Shown: in pieces, positions 1 to 6,131 of the stretch
Layout of the letters: the number at the start of each line of letters is the position of its first letter
How positions within the stretch are numbered: the stretch's first letter is position 1
Source of the DNA: Candidatus Scatomorpha merdipullorum
Lineage (GTDB): Bacteria > Bacillota > Clostridia > Oscillospirales > Oscillospiraceae
Direction: 5' to 3'
DNA: 13,096 bases
Assembly (NCBI GenBank): GCA_018716795.1
Contig: DVJK01000002.1
Location: 1-13,096 of the forward strand
Program-made: the position numbers and the translations under genes
The notes under the pieces: model-generated
The model's database searches: none
The model's input: only the letters and a program-made list of their open reading frames with translations
What the model was told of the DNA's origin: nothing

Positions 1-296
1 TATATCCCCGCGGCAATCAGGGCCATGAGCGCCTTTATGACCAGCGTCGCCGGCACATAGGTCATGTAGCCGGAGAAGAGGTCGGCCAGCGCCGGGCCAA
101 TCGCGCCCGCCGCCGCGCCGTAGGCCCCGCCGAGCAGGTACGCGCCCAGCAGCACGACCGTGTCGCCGAGGTTCATATAGCCGCCGGTGGGGCTGGGTAT
201 GCGTATTGCCATCGTCGCCGCGCAGGAGAGCGCGGCCAGCAGCGCGGTCATGACCATCGCGCGCGTGCGGTAAGCTTCGCTGTGCTGCTTGATCAT
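1..296 (-). CDS. ECF transporter S component (N-terminal part, gene cut by window edge)
   Basis: Integral membrane substrate-binding subunit of an energy-coupling factor vitamin transporter; in this family it captures the vitamin and docks on the shared EcfA/A'/T module. The visible 98 residues start at the ATG at 296-294, preceded on the minus strand by an AGGTG ribosome site. They hold a hydrophobic first helix rich in small residues (ALLAAL), the family-like stretch GGYMNLGDTVVLLGAYLLGG (about residues 38-57), then a Gly/Ala-rich helix ending in ALADLFSGY. This pattern fits the generic S-component family (PF07155-like). The C-terminal half lies outside the window. It is divergent from a MocR/PdxR-type regulator, so a vitamin B6 compound is a reasonable substrate guess, but nothing visible in the protein proves the ligand. 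Family call fairly sure, substrate unknown. Confidence 0.8.
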   Translation of the reverse strand, partial: MIKQHSEAYRTRAMVMTALLAALSCAATMAIRIPSPTGGYMNLGDTVVLLGAYLLGGAYGAAAGAIGPALADLFSGYMTYVPATLVIKALMALIAAGI

Positions 297-392
297 TCTG
301 AACACCTCGCATTCATGCTTGCATTCTAAGCCGGATGTGATATTATTGAAATACTCACTTTTGACTTTTTTAATAATACCAGAGGTGCGACC
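297..392. promoter_or_regulatory. Divergent promoter/operator region, ECF S component and MocR regulator
   Basis: This 96-bp AT-rich gap separates two divergent genes. For the plus strand, TATTAT at 341-346 with TTGCAT at 319-324 (16-bp spacer) is a plausible promoter, and AGAGGTG at 381-387 is the regulator's ribosome site. TATTATT at 341-347 and AATAATA at 372-378 form an inverted pair. Between them ACTTTTG (357-363) and ACTTTTT (364-370) form a tandem 7-bp near-repeat. MocR-family regulators often bind direct repeats, so this is the natural place for an operator. Assigning any of these as the operator is inference. Confidence 0.4.
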
Positions 393-1778
393 ATGCTGAC
401 CTATGACCTCACGGAGCGCGCCGGCGCGCCGCTCTACGAATACCTGTACCGCTGCCTGAGGCGGGATATCCTCTCCGGCAAGCTCGCCGCGGGCGAGCGG
501 CTTCCGGGCCGGCGGAGCTTTGCCGAGCATCTGGGCGTCTCGCCCGTCACGGTCGACGCGGCGTACAGCCAGCTGGTGGCCGAGGGCTGCGTCGAGGCGA
601 GGCCGCGAAGGGGCTATTTCGTCGCGGCGCTCGCGCTTCCGGACGCGGCGGCGGAGCCGCCGCCGACGCCGGGCAGGCCGGAGCCGGAGCGGCGCTGGCG
701 GCTTGACCTGCGCTCCAACCGCGTGGACGCCTCGCTCTTCCCCGTGGGCACCTGGGCGAAGCTGACGCGGCGCGTCCTCTCCGAGGACCCGGAGGCCCTG
801 CTGCGCAGCGTGCCGCACCAGGGGCTTTACGAGCTGCGCGAGGCGATAGCGGGCTATCTGCGCGGCTACAAGGGCCTCTCGGTCAGGGCCGGGCAGGTGG
901 TGCTCGGCGCGGGCGCGGAATTTCTGTACCTCATGCTGGCGCAGCTCTTCCGCGGCGCGGCGCTGGCGGTTGAGGACCCGGGCTATCCGCAGATACGCCG
1001 CTGCTATCTCGGCTCGGGCGCGGAGTGCATCCCCGTCGCGCTCGACGCGCAGGGCGTGGATCCTGCGGCGCTACGGGCCTCCGGCGCGGCGGTGCTGCAC
1101 ATCTCGCCGGCGCACCAGTACCCGACCGGCCTAGTCACGCCCATGCCGAGGCGGCAGGAGCTGCTGCACTGGGCCGAGAGCAACGGCGGGTATATCATCG
1201 AGGACGACTATGACAGCGAGCTCGCCTTCACGCCCCGGCCCCTGCCCACGCTCTCGGGCATAGACCGCGCGGGGCGCGTCATATACATGAACACCTTCTC
1301 GCAGACGATTGCGCCGGGCCTGCGCGCGGGCTTCCTCGTACTGCCGGAGCGGCTGCTGCCCCTCTGGCGGGAGCGGCTGGGCTTTTATTCAAGCGCGGTC
1401 CCCTCGCTCGAGCAGCACGTGCTCGCGCGCTTCATCTCCGGCGGCTTCTATGAACGGCACCTCGCGCGGCTGCGCAAGACCTGCCGCGAGCGGCGCGTCG
1501 CCGTCCTCGCCGCCTTCCGCGCGAGCGCCTTCGCCGGGCGCATAGACATACGCGAGCCCGGCGCGGGGCTGCACTTCCTCATGCGCGTGGACACCGCCCT
1601 CGCGGACGAGGAGCTCAGGGCGAGGGCCGAGGCGCGCGGAGTGCGCCTCGCCTTCCTCTCCGACTACGCCGCGCGGCCCGGAGGCGCGCCGGAGCACGTG
1701 CTGGTCATAAACTACGCCGGCCTCGGCGGCGAGAAGCTGGGCGAGGCGGTCGAGGCCCTCGAGGGGATAATTAATTAA
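393..1778 (+). CDS. MocR/PdxR-type GntR-family regulator with aminotransferase-like domain (Schiff-base Lys replaced by Gln)
   Basis: Transcription factor fusing a GntR winged helix (about residues 12-78, with LPGRRSFAEHLGVSPVTVDAAY) to a fold-type I aminotransferase-like domain (about 105-461). In the family the second domain binds PLP and acts as a sensor. Visible PLP-pocket motifs are HQYPTG (241-246) and EDDYDSE (270-276), in which Asp271 and Tyr273 align with GabR Asp279 and Tyr281. The position matching GabR Lys312, which forms the PLP aldimine, is Gln304 in NTFSQTIAPGLR (codon CAG, 1302-1304). Length (461 aa) is normal and the ORF is intact, so the change is specific rather than part of decay. 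Divergence from an ECF S component suggests it controls vitamin uptake, perhaps B6 as for PdxR. Family call secure; target and ligand inferred. Confidence 0.9.
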   Translation: MLTYDLTERAGAPLYEYLYRCLRRDILSGKLAAGERLPGRRSFAEHLGVSPVTVDAAYSQLVAEGCVEARPRRGYFVAALALPDAAAEPPPTPGRPEPERRWRLDLRSNRVDASLFPVGTWAKLTRRVLSEDPEALLRSVPHQGLYELREAIAGYLRGYKGLSVRAGQVVLGAGAEFLYLMLAQLFRGAALAVEDPGYPQIRRCYLGSGAECIPVALDAQGVDPAALRASGAAVLHISPAHQYPTGLVTPMPRRQELLHWAESNGGYIIEDDYDSELAFTPRPLPTLSGIDRAGRVIYMNTFSQTIAPGLRAGFLVLPERLLPLWRERLGFYSSAVPSLEQHVLARFISGGFYERHLARLRKTCRERRVAVLAAFRASAFAGRIDIREPGAGLHFLMRVDTALADEELRARAEARGVRLAFLSDYAARPGGAPEHVLVINYAGLGGEKLGEAVEALEGIIN

Positions 1779-1815
1779 CGCCCGGAACTATTTGCGTTCA
1801 AAAACGTCTAAGCCG

Positions 1816-1830
1816 CACGGCCAGGCCGTG
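1816..1830. repeat. Short perfect inverted repeat upstream of the transglutaminase-like gene
   Basis: CACGGCC and GGCCGTG flank a single A, giving a perfect palindrome that could fold as a 5-bp stem with a 5-nt loop. It lies in the 77-bp gap after the MocR gene and ends 25 bp before the next start codon. No T-run follows, so it is not a convincing terminator. It could be an operator or chance in GC-rich DNA. No good promoter was seen in this gap. Confidence 0.25.
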
Positions 1831-1855
1831 ATTAACAGAGAAAGGACGCCCCGTT

Positions 1856-3025
1856 ATGGACACCGGAACCAAGAAGAAACTCAACCCCCTGCTTATAATC
1901 CTCTCGATACTGCTCGTGCTGGGCACGGCGGCGAGCTGTACGCTCGGCGCGCTGGCGCTTCGGCAGATATCCGCTCAGGAGGCCGGCGTAAGCGCGCTCA
2001 CGGAAAAGCTCGCGGCCCTCACCGGCGGCGAGGAGACCGTCACGCAGGAGGACGACGTCGCCGTCGGCGGGGAGTATTACATACGCTCCACCCTGCCGGT
2101 ATCCGAGGCCTACAAGTCCGGCGACGCCTCCGCGCTGGACGCGAGGCAGGCCGAGACGCTTGAGATGGCCTCCGGCGTGCTCGAGGAGATAATCTCCGAG
2201 GGCATGACGGACTATGAGAAGGAGAAGGCCGTCTACGACTGGATGTGCGCGAACCTTCACCACGAGGGCGGGATAACCGTCGTCGTGCCGACCGCGAGCG
2301 AGTACAGCGCCGAGCCCTACGGCGTGCTCAAGTACGGGCAGGCCGTCTGCGTCGGCTTCGCCACCACCTTCCGCATGTTCATGCAGATGCTGGACCTGGA
2401 CTGCATGGTCGTACACAACTCCTACCACAGCTGGAACCTCGTCAGGCTCGACGACGGCTGGTATCACGTGGACATATACTCCGACGTCGAGAGCGGCGAC
2501 TACGCCAACTTCAACCTGACCGACGAGATGGCCTCCGGCGGGCACGAGTGGGACCGCGGCTTCTTCCCCGCCGCGACCGGCCTCGCGTACTGCTACGCCT
2601 ATCAGAACGCCTCTCCGCTTGAGGACATCTATGCCCTGCCCGCCCTCGTGCGCGAGGCCGTCGACCGGGAAAGCGGCCCGAGCCTCTACTTCCTCGTCGA
2701 CGGGCTGGATAAGGCCGGTCAGCAGGCGCTCGGCGAGCTCATCTCCCGCACCGGCGACGCCGTCTCCGACTACGCGGCCGCAAACGGGCGCGACATGTGG
2801 ATGGACTACAACATGCAGCTCGCGGACGGCAAGATGCTCGTCTCGCTGCGCATAGTCGAGTATGACGACGCGGAGGAGCCCGGCACGGAGCTCTCCGGCG
2901 AGGACGCCGAGCGCATAGACGAGGCCGTGAGCGGCGCCTTCGGCGACGTGTACGTGCCCGGCGGTGACGAGGGCTGGGAGGACTATCCGATAGACGCCAT
3001 GCCCGTCGGGGAGGTGCTCGAATGA
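1856..3025 (+). CDS. Membrane-anchored transglutaminase-like domain protein
   Basis: Extracytoplasmic protein of the transglutaminase/cysteine-protease-like superfamily (PF01841-type core); such domains hydrolyse or rearrange peptide or amide bonds, often at the cell surface. After a basic N-terminus (TKKKLN), residues 11-38 form one hydrophobic segment acting as uncleaved anchor or signal peptide. A short coiled-coil-like stretch follows (about 38-56). The core shows the expected triad in order: Cys165 in GQAVCVGFATTF, His191 in YHSWNLVRLDDGWYHVD and Asp206 in HVDIYSD. A helix before it (EKEKAVYDWMCANLHH, about 121-136) is also typical. The C-terminal 180 residues are acidic and unrecognised. 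The start is supported by AAAGGA at 1841-1846. Its stop overlaps the next gene by 4 nt (ATGA), so the two are probably coupled. Substrate unknown. Confidence 0.85.
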   Translation: MDTGTKKKLNPLLIILSILLVLGTAASCTLGALALRQISAQEAGVSALTEKLAALTGGEETVTQEDDVAVGGEYYIRSTLPVSEAYKSGDASALDARQAETLEMASGVLEEIISEGMTDYEKEKAVYDWMCANLHHEGGITVVVPTASEYSAEPYGVLKYGQAVCVGFATTFRMFMQMLDLDCMVVHNSYHSWNLVRLDDGWYHVDIYSDVESGDYANFNLTDEMASGGHEWDRGFFPAATGLAYCYAYQNASPLEDIYALPALVREAVDRESGPSLYFLVDGLDKAGQQALGELISRTGDAVSDYAAANGRDMWMDYNMQLADGKMLVSLRIVEYDDAEEPGTELSGEDAERIDEAVSGAFGDVYVPGGDEGWEDYPIDAMPVGEVLE

Positions 3026-3507
3026 AGCGGCTCATATCCGCCGCGCTCGCGCTCTGCCTCGCGCTGGGCCTCGCCGCCTGCGGGAAGGGCCCCGGCGGCG
3101 CGGACATATTCGAGCTCGGCGCGGAGCTATCCGGCATGGCCGAGGCCCTGCCCGACATGACCTCCGTCTCGAGCGAGGGCGGGGAGGCGACGGGCGCGGA
3201 GCTCTTCCCCTACCTCTCGGACATGGACTACTCGCTCGTCGCCGGCTTCTACCTCAGCTACGCCACGGGCGGCTCCGCCGAGGAGATAGCGCTCATAAAG
3301 GTCAAGGACGCCGGCAGTCTGCCCCTCGCCCAAGCCTCGCTTGAGCGGCACCTCGAGGGCCGCCGGAACCTCTTCCGCACCTACGATCCCGCCGGCGCGG
3401 CCCTGCTCGACGGCGCGCGCATAAGCGCCTCGGGCGACGTCGCCGCGCTCATAATCTGCGAAAACTCCGCAGAAGTGGCCGGCGCGTTCAGGAGGGCGAT
3501 GGGCTGA
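3022..3507 (+). CDS. DUF4358-family lipoprotein
   Basis: Small secreted lipoprotein of 161 residues. The N-terminus MKRLISAALALCLALGLAAC is a textbook lipoprotein signal peptide, with lipobox LAAC and lipidation Cys20, so the mature protein should sit on the outer face of the membrane. The rest resembles DUF4358: a segment around YATGGSAEEIALIKVKDA, a run of Ala/Leu/Arg helix residues, then a C-terminal half with a short strand (VAALIIC) and an Ala-rich end. The family function is unknown to me. Its start codon overlaps the stop of the transglutaminase-like gene (ATGA at 3022-3025), implying translational coupling and a shared surface role. Signal peptide call secure; DUF assignment by recalled pattern. 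Confidence 0.82.
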   Translation: MKRLISAALALCLALGLAACGKGPGGADIFELGAELSGMAEALPDMTSVSSEGGEATGAELFPYLSDMDYSLVAGFYLSYATGGSAEEIALIKVKDAGSLPLAQASLERHLEGRRNLFRTYDPAGAALLDGARISASGDVAALIICENSAEVAGAFRRAMG

Positions 3508-3520
3508 GGCGAAGACCTCT

Positions 3521-3547
3521 GGGCTCCCTCACGCGAGGGAGCCCCTT
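3521..3547 (+). terminator. Intrinsic terminator after the DUF4358 gene
   Basis: GGGCTCCCTC (3521-3530) and GAGGGAGCCC (3535-3544) make a perfect 10-bp stem with a 4-nt loop, followed by a short CTTT tail. It lies 13 bp after the stop codon and ends the two-gene envelope operon. The T-run is short but the stem is very stable. Confidence 0.8.
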
Positions 3548-3567
3548 TGCGCGCCCGGCGCCGGATA

Positions 3568-3600
3568 TACACCTGTCTTGATAGTTTATTTTATAACAGG
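3568..3600. promoter_or_regulatory. Candidate NiaR operator upstream of the niacin operon
   Basis: ACACCTGTCTTGATAG begins at 3569, with an imperfect dyad CTGTC-TT-GATAG centred at 3578-3579. A second, wider inverted pair is CCTGT (3572-3576) with ACAGG (3596-3600). As I recall, the Firmicutes NiaR motif has a similar GTCTTGAC-like core, and a niaR-type gene lies in this operon. The site is just upstream of the -35 box. This is inference from memory of the motif, not a scored match. Confidence 0.35.
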
Positions 3601-3610
3601 GCGCAGCGCA

Positions 3611-3639
3611 TTGCAAAATCTGTGTTAAGAGTCTATAAT
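3611..3639 (+). promoter_or_regulatory. Sigma-A promoter of the pncB-niaR operon
   Basis: TTGCAA (3611-3616) and a perfect TATAAT (3634-3639) are separated by exactly 17 bp. Transcription should start near 3646, giving a leader of about 26 nt that contains the GAGGGGAAA ribosome site (3659-3667) before the ATG at 3672. Confidence 0.8.
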
Positions 3640-3671
3640 CAGGGCAAATACTCCGCAAGAGGGGAAACGAT

Positions 3672-5123
3672 ATGGAAAAGTACAACGGTCTCAACTACAC
3701 CATGCTCTGCGACTTCTACGAGCTCACGATGGGCAACGGCTATTTCATGAGCGGGATGAAGGACACGGTCACCTACTTCGACCTCTTCTTCCGCACCGTG
3801 CCCGACCAGGGCGGCTTCGCGATTGCGGCCGGGCTCGAGCAGGCTGTTGACTATATCAAAAACCTGCACTTCTCCGACGAGGACATCGCCTACCTGCGCG
3901 GCCGGGGCATCTTCAGCGAGGACTTCCTCGACTATCTGCGGCACTTTGAATTCACCGGCGACGTCTGGGCCGTGCCGGAGGGGACGCCGGTCTTCCCGCG
4001 CGAGCCCATCATAACCGTGCGCGCCCCGGCGATTCAGGCCCAGCTGCTGGAGACCTTCCTGCTGCTCACGATAAACCACCAGAGCCTTATCGCCACGAAG
4101 GCCAACCGCATATGCCGCGCGGCGGACGGGCGGACGGTGCTCGAGTTCGGTTCGCGCCGGGCCCAGGGCGCGGACGCGGCGGTGCTCGGCGCGCGCGCGG
4201 CCTATATAGGTGGCTGCGGCGGCACGGCCTGCGTCCTCTCCGACCAGATATACGGCGTGCCCGCCGCGGGCACGATGGCCCACGCCTGGGTGCAGATGTT
4301 CCCGGACGAATACTCCGCCTTCAAGGCCTACTGCGAGATATATCCCACGAACGCCGTGCTGCTTGTGGACACCTACGACACCCTGCGCCGCGGCGTGCCG
4401 GACGCGATACGCGCCTTCAACGAGGTGCTCAAGCCGCGCGGGATAACGAAGTGCGGCATCCGGCTCGACTCCGGCGACCTCGCCTATCTCACGCGGCAGG
4501 CGAGGAAAATGCTCGACGAGGCCGGCTGGACGGGCTGCACGATAACCTGCTCAAACAGCCTTGACGAGCACCTCATACGCGAGCTGCTGCGCCAGGGCGC
4601 GTGCATAGACTCCTTCGGCGTGGGCGAAAGGCTCATAACCAGCCGCACCAGCCCGGTCTTCGACGGGGTATACAAGCTCGTGGCCGTCGAGGAGGACGGC
4701 GAGATTGTCCCGCGCATCAAGGTCAGCGAGAACGTCGGCAAGATTACGAACCCGCACTACAAGCGGCTCTACCGCTTCTACGGCCGCGAGAGCGGCATGG
4801 CCGAGGCGGACTACATCGCCGTGTACGACGAGGCGGTGGACGACACGCAGGACCTCGTGATACGCGACCCGGACGCCACCTGGAAGCAGAAGACGATGAC
4901 GAATTTCCGCGCGCGCGAGCTGCAGGTGCCCATATTCAGGGGCGGCGAGCTCGTGTATAAGCTGCCGAGCCTCAAGGAGATACAGGCCTACTGCAAGGCC
5001 GAGGTGGATACGCTCTGGCCCGAGGTGCAGCGCTTCGACTATCCCCACAACTACTACATCGACCTCTCCGACCGCCTGCTGGGCATCAAGCAAGACATGC
5101 TCAACCGGGCCCACAACGCCTGA
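3672..5123 (+). CDS. pncB: Nicotinate phosphoribosyltransferase
   Basis: Cytoplasmic enzyme of the Preiss-Handler NAD salvage route: nicotinate plus PRPP and ATP give nicotinate mononucleotide. The 483 residues match the full-length family. Hallmarks seen are LNYTMLCDFYELTMGNGYF at the N-terminus (7-25), LLTINHQSLIATKANR (131-146), FGSRRAQGADA (159-169), GTMAHAW (200-206, with His204 a candidate for the phosphorylated histidine region), LVDTYDT (231-237) and RLDSGDL (264-270), which are expected to line the PRPP/nicotinate site. The C-terminus (about 345-483) is the family's extra region with KQKTMTNFRARELQ. It is the first gene of an operon with a niaR-type repressor (1-nt overlap) and has its own sigma-A promoter, so repression when niacin is plentiful is likely. 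Identification is secure. Confidence 0.95.
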   Translation: MEKYNGLNYTMLCDFYELTMGNGYFMSGMKDTVTYFDLFFRTVPDQGGFAIAAGLEQAVDYIKNLHFSDEDIAYLRGRGIFSEDFLDYLRHFEFTGDVWAVPEGTPVFPREPIITVRAPAIQAQLLETFLLLTINHQSLIATKANRICRAADGRTVLEFGSRRAQGADAAVLGARAAYIGGCGGTACVLSDQIYGVPAAGTMAHAWVQMFPDEYSAFKAYCEIYPTNAVLLVDTYDTLRRGVPDAIRAFNEVLKPRGITKCGIRLDSGDLAYLTRQARKMLDEAGWTGCTITCSNSLDEHLIRELLRQGACIDSFGVGERLITSRTSPVFDGVYKLVAVEEDGEIVPRIKVSENVGKITNPHYKRLYRFYGRESGMAEADYIAVYDEAVDDTQDLVIRDPDATWKQKTMTNFRARELQVPIFRGGELVYKLPSLKEIQAYCKAEVDTLWPEVQRFDYPHNYYIDLSDRLLGIKQDMLNRAHNA

Positions 5124-5635
5124 TGGACGCCGAGAGCCGCCGCCGCGCCATTGCGGCCGAGCTCTCCGGGGCAGGCGGCCCGGTCGCGGCCTCCGCGCTG
5201 GGCGAGCGCTTCGGGGTGAGCCGTCAGATAATCGTCGGCGACGTGGCGCTGCTGCGCGCCGGAGGGCTTGAGATTGTCGCCACGCCGCGCGGATACCTGC
5301 TCGGCCCGGGCGGCGAGGCCGGGCTGCGCCGCACCGTGGCCGTCCGGCACGGCTTCGAGGGCATGGAGCGCGAGCTCAACATCATGGTCGACAACGGCTG
5401 CACCGTCCTCGACGTGGTGATTGAGCACGCGGTCTACGGCCAGCTCACGGGCGAGCTGCGCCTCAAAAGCCGCCGCGACGTCGCCGAATTCATGGCCCGC
5501 TCGCGCGAGGCCGGAGGCTCGCCCCTCTCCACCCTCACGGGCGGGATACACACGCACACCCTCCTCTGCCCGGACGAGGAGAGCTTCCTCCGCTGCGCAG
5601 CGGAGCTCAGGGATGCGGGAATACTGCTTGAATAA
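5123..5635 (+). CDS. niaR: NiaR-type transcriptional repressor (HTH_11 plus 3H domain)
   Basis: DNA-binding repressor that in Firmicutes senses niacin and shuts off NAD synthesis or niacin uptake genes. Residues 5-60 form a winged helix (ALGERFGVSRQIIVGDVALL, then PRGYLL in the wing). Residues 68-170 form the 3H domain with its conserved histidines: His76 (AVRHGFEG), His102 (IEHAVYGQ), and His143/His145 (GGIHTHTL). By analogy with the Thermotoga structure, His76, Glu84, His143 and His145 would bind the metal. At 170 residues it is the usual length. Its ATG overlaps the pncB stop by one base (TGATG), so both are made from one transcript. The operon is therefore probably controlled by its own product. 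Secure family call. Confidence 0.92.
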   Translation: MDAESRRRAIAAELSGAGGPVAASALGERFGVSRQIIVGDVALLRAGGLEIVATPRGYLLGPGGEAGLRRTVAVRHGFEGMERELNIMVDNGCTVLDVVIEHAVYGQLTGELRLKSRRDVAEFMARSREAGGSPLSTLTGGIHTHTLLCPDEESFLRCAAELRDAGILLE

Positions 5636-5638
5636 GCC

Positions 5639-5667
5639 TTTACACGCGGGCGGCTTTGGTGTATAAT
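5639..5667 (+). promoter_or_regulatory. Sigma-A promoter of the DUF1934-argS operon
   Basis: TTTACA (5639-5644) and a perfect TATAAT (5662-5667) are separated by 17 bp. The -35 box begins 3 bp after the niaR stop codon. Transcription should start near 5674 and the leader carries GGAG (5690-5693) ahead of the ATG at 5700. No terminator is seen between niaR and this promoter, so some read-through into argS is possible. Confidence 0.8.
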
Positions 5668-5699
5668 ACCTCGCTTAAACTTTTTATGCGGAGCGTGTT

Positions 5700-6128
5700 A
5701 TGAAAGACGTTATCATTTCCATCACCGGCAGCCAGTACGCCGAACAGGATTCCGACGAGGCCGTGGAGCTCGTCACAGACGGGCAGTACTGCTTCAAAAA
5801 CGGCCGCGGCAAGCTCACCTATAAGGAGAGCGCCCTCACCGGAATGGAGGGTACGGTGACCAGCTTCCTGATATCTCCGGGCGAGGTCATCCTCTCGCGC
5901 GAGGGGACGCTGACCAGCCGCATGGTCTTCAGGGAGGGCACGAAGAACACCTTCCTCTACGACACGCCCTATGGCTCCACCACCATGGGCCTCGATACGC
6001 ACAGGATAAGCTCCAGCCTCGGCGAGGGCGGCGGCGAGCTGGAGATTGACTACATTGTGGACTTCGACCACACGGTCGTGGGCCGCAACCGCTTCAAAAT
6101 CAACGTCAGGGAACGCGCAGGGGGTTAA
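5700..6128 (+). CDS. DUF1934 (YwiB-like) beta-barrel protein
   Basis: Cytoplasmic protein of 142 residues with no signal peptide or membrane segment. It is rich in alternating beta-strand segments, as expected for the lipocalin/calycin-like DUF1934 fold. Family features are the N-terminal strand KDVIISITGSQY, a middle KLTYKESALTGMEGTVTSF, then VILSREGTLTSRMVF, and a C-terminal GGELEIDYIVDFDHTVVG. Molecular function is not established as far as I know. The gene lies 3 bp upstream of argS, the same order as ywiB-argS in Bacillus, which supports the identification. The start is supported by GGAG 6 bp upstream and by the promoter at 5639-5667. Confidence 0.88.
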   Translation: MKDVIISITGSQYAEQDSDEAVELVTDGQYCFKNGRGKLTYKESALTGMEGTVTSFLISPGEVILSREGTLTSRMVFREGTKNTFLYDTPYGSTTMGLDTHRISSSLGEGGGELEIDYIVDFDHTVVGRNRFKINVRERAGG

Positions 6129-6131
6129 TAA

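Noticed and set aside
1832..2545. 237-codon minus-strand frame opposite the transglutaminase-like gene
   Set aside because: Shadow frame; the plus strand holds an intact catalytic triad, anchor and ribosome site.
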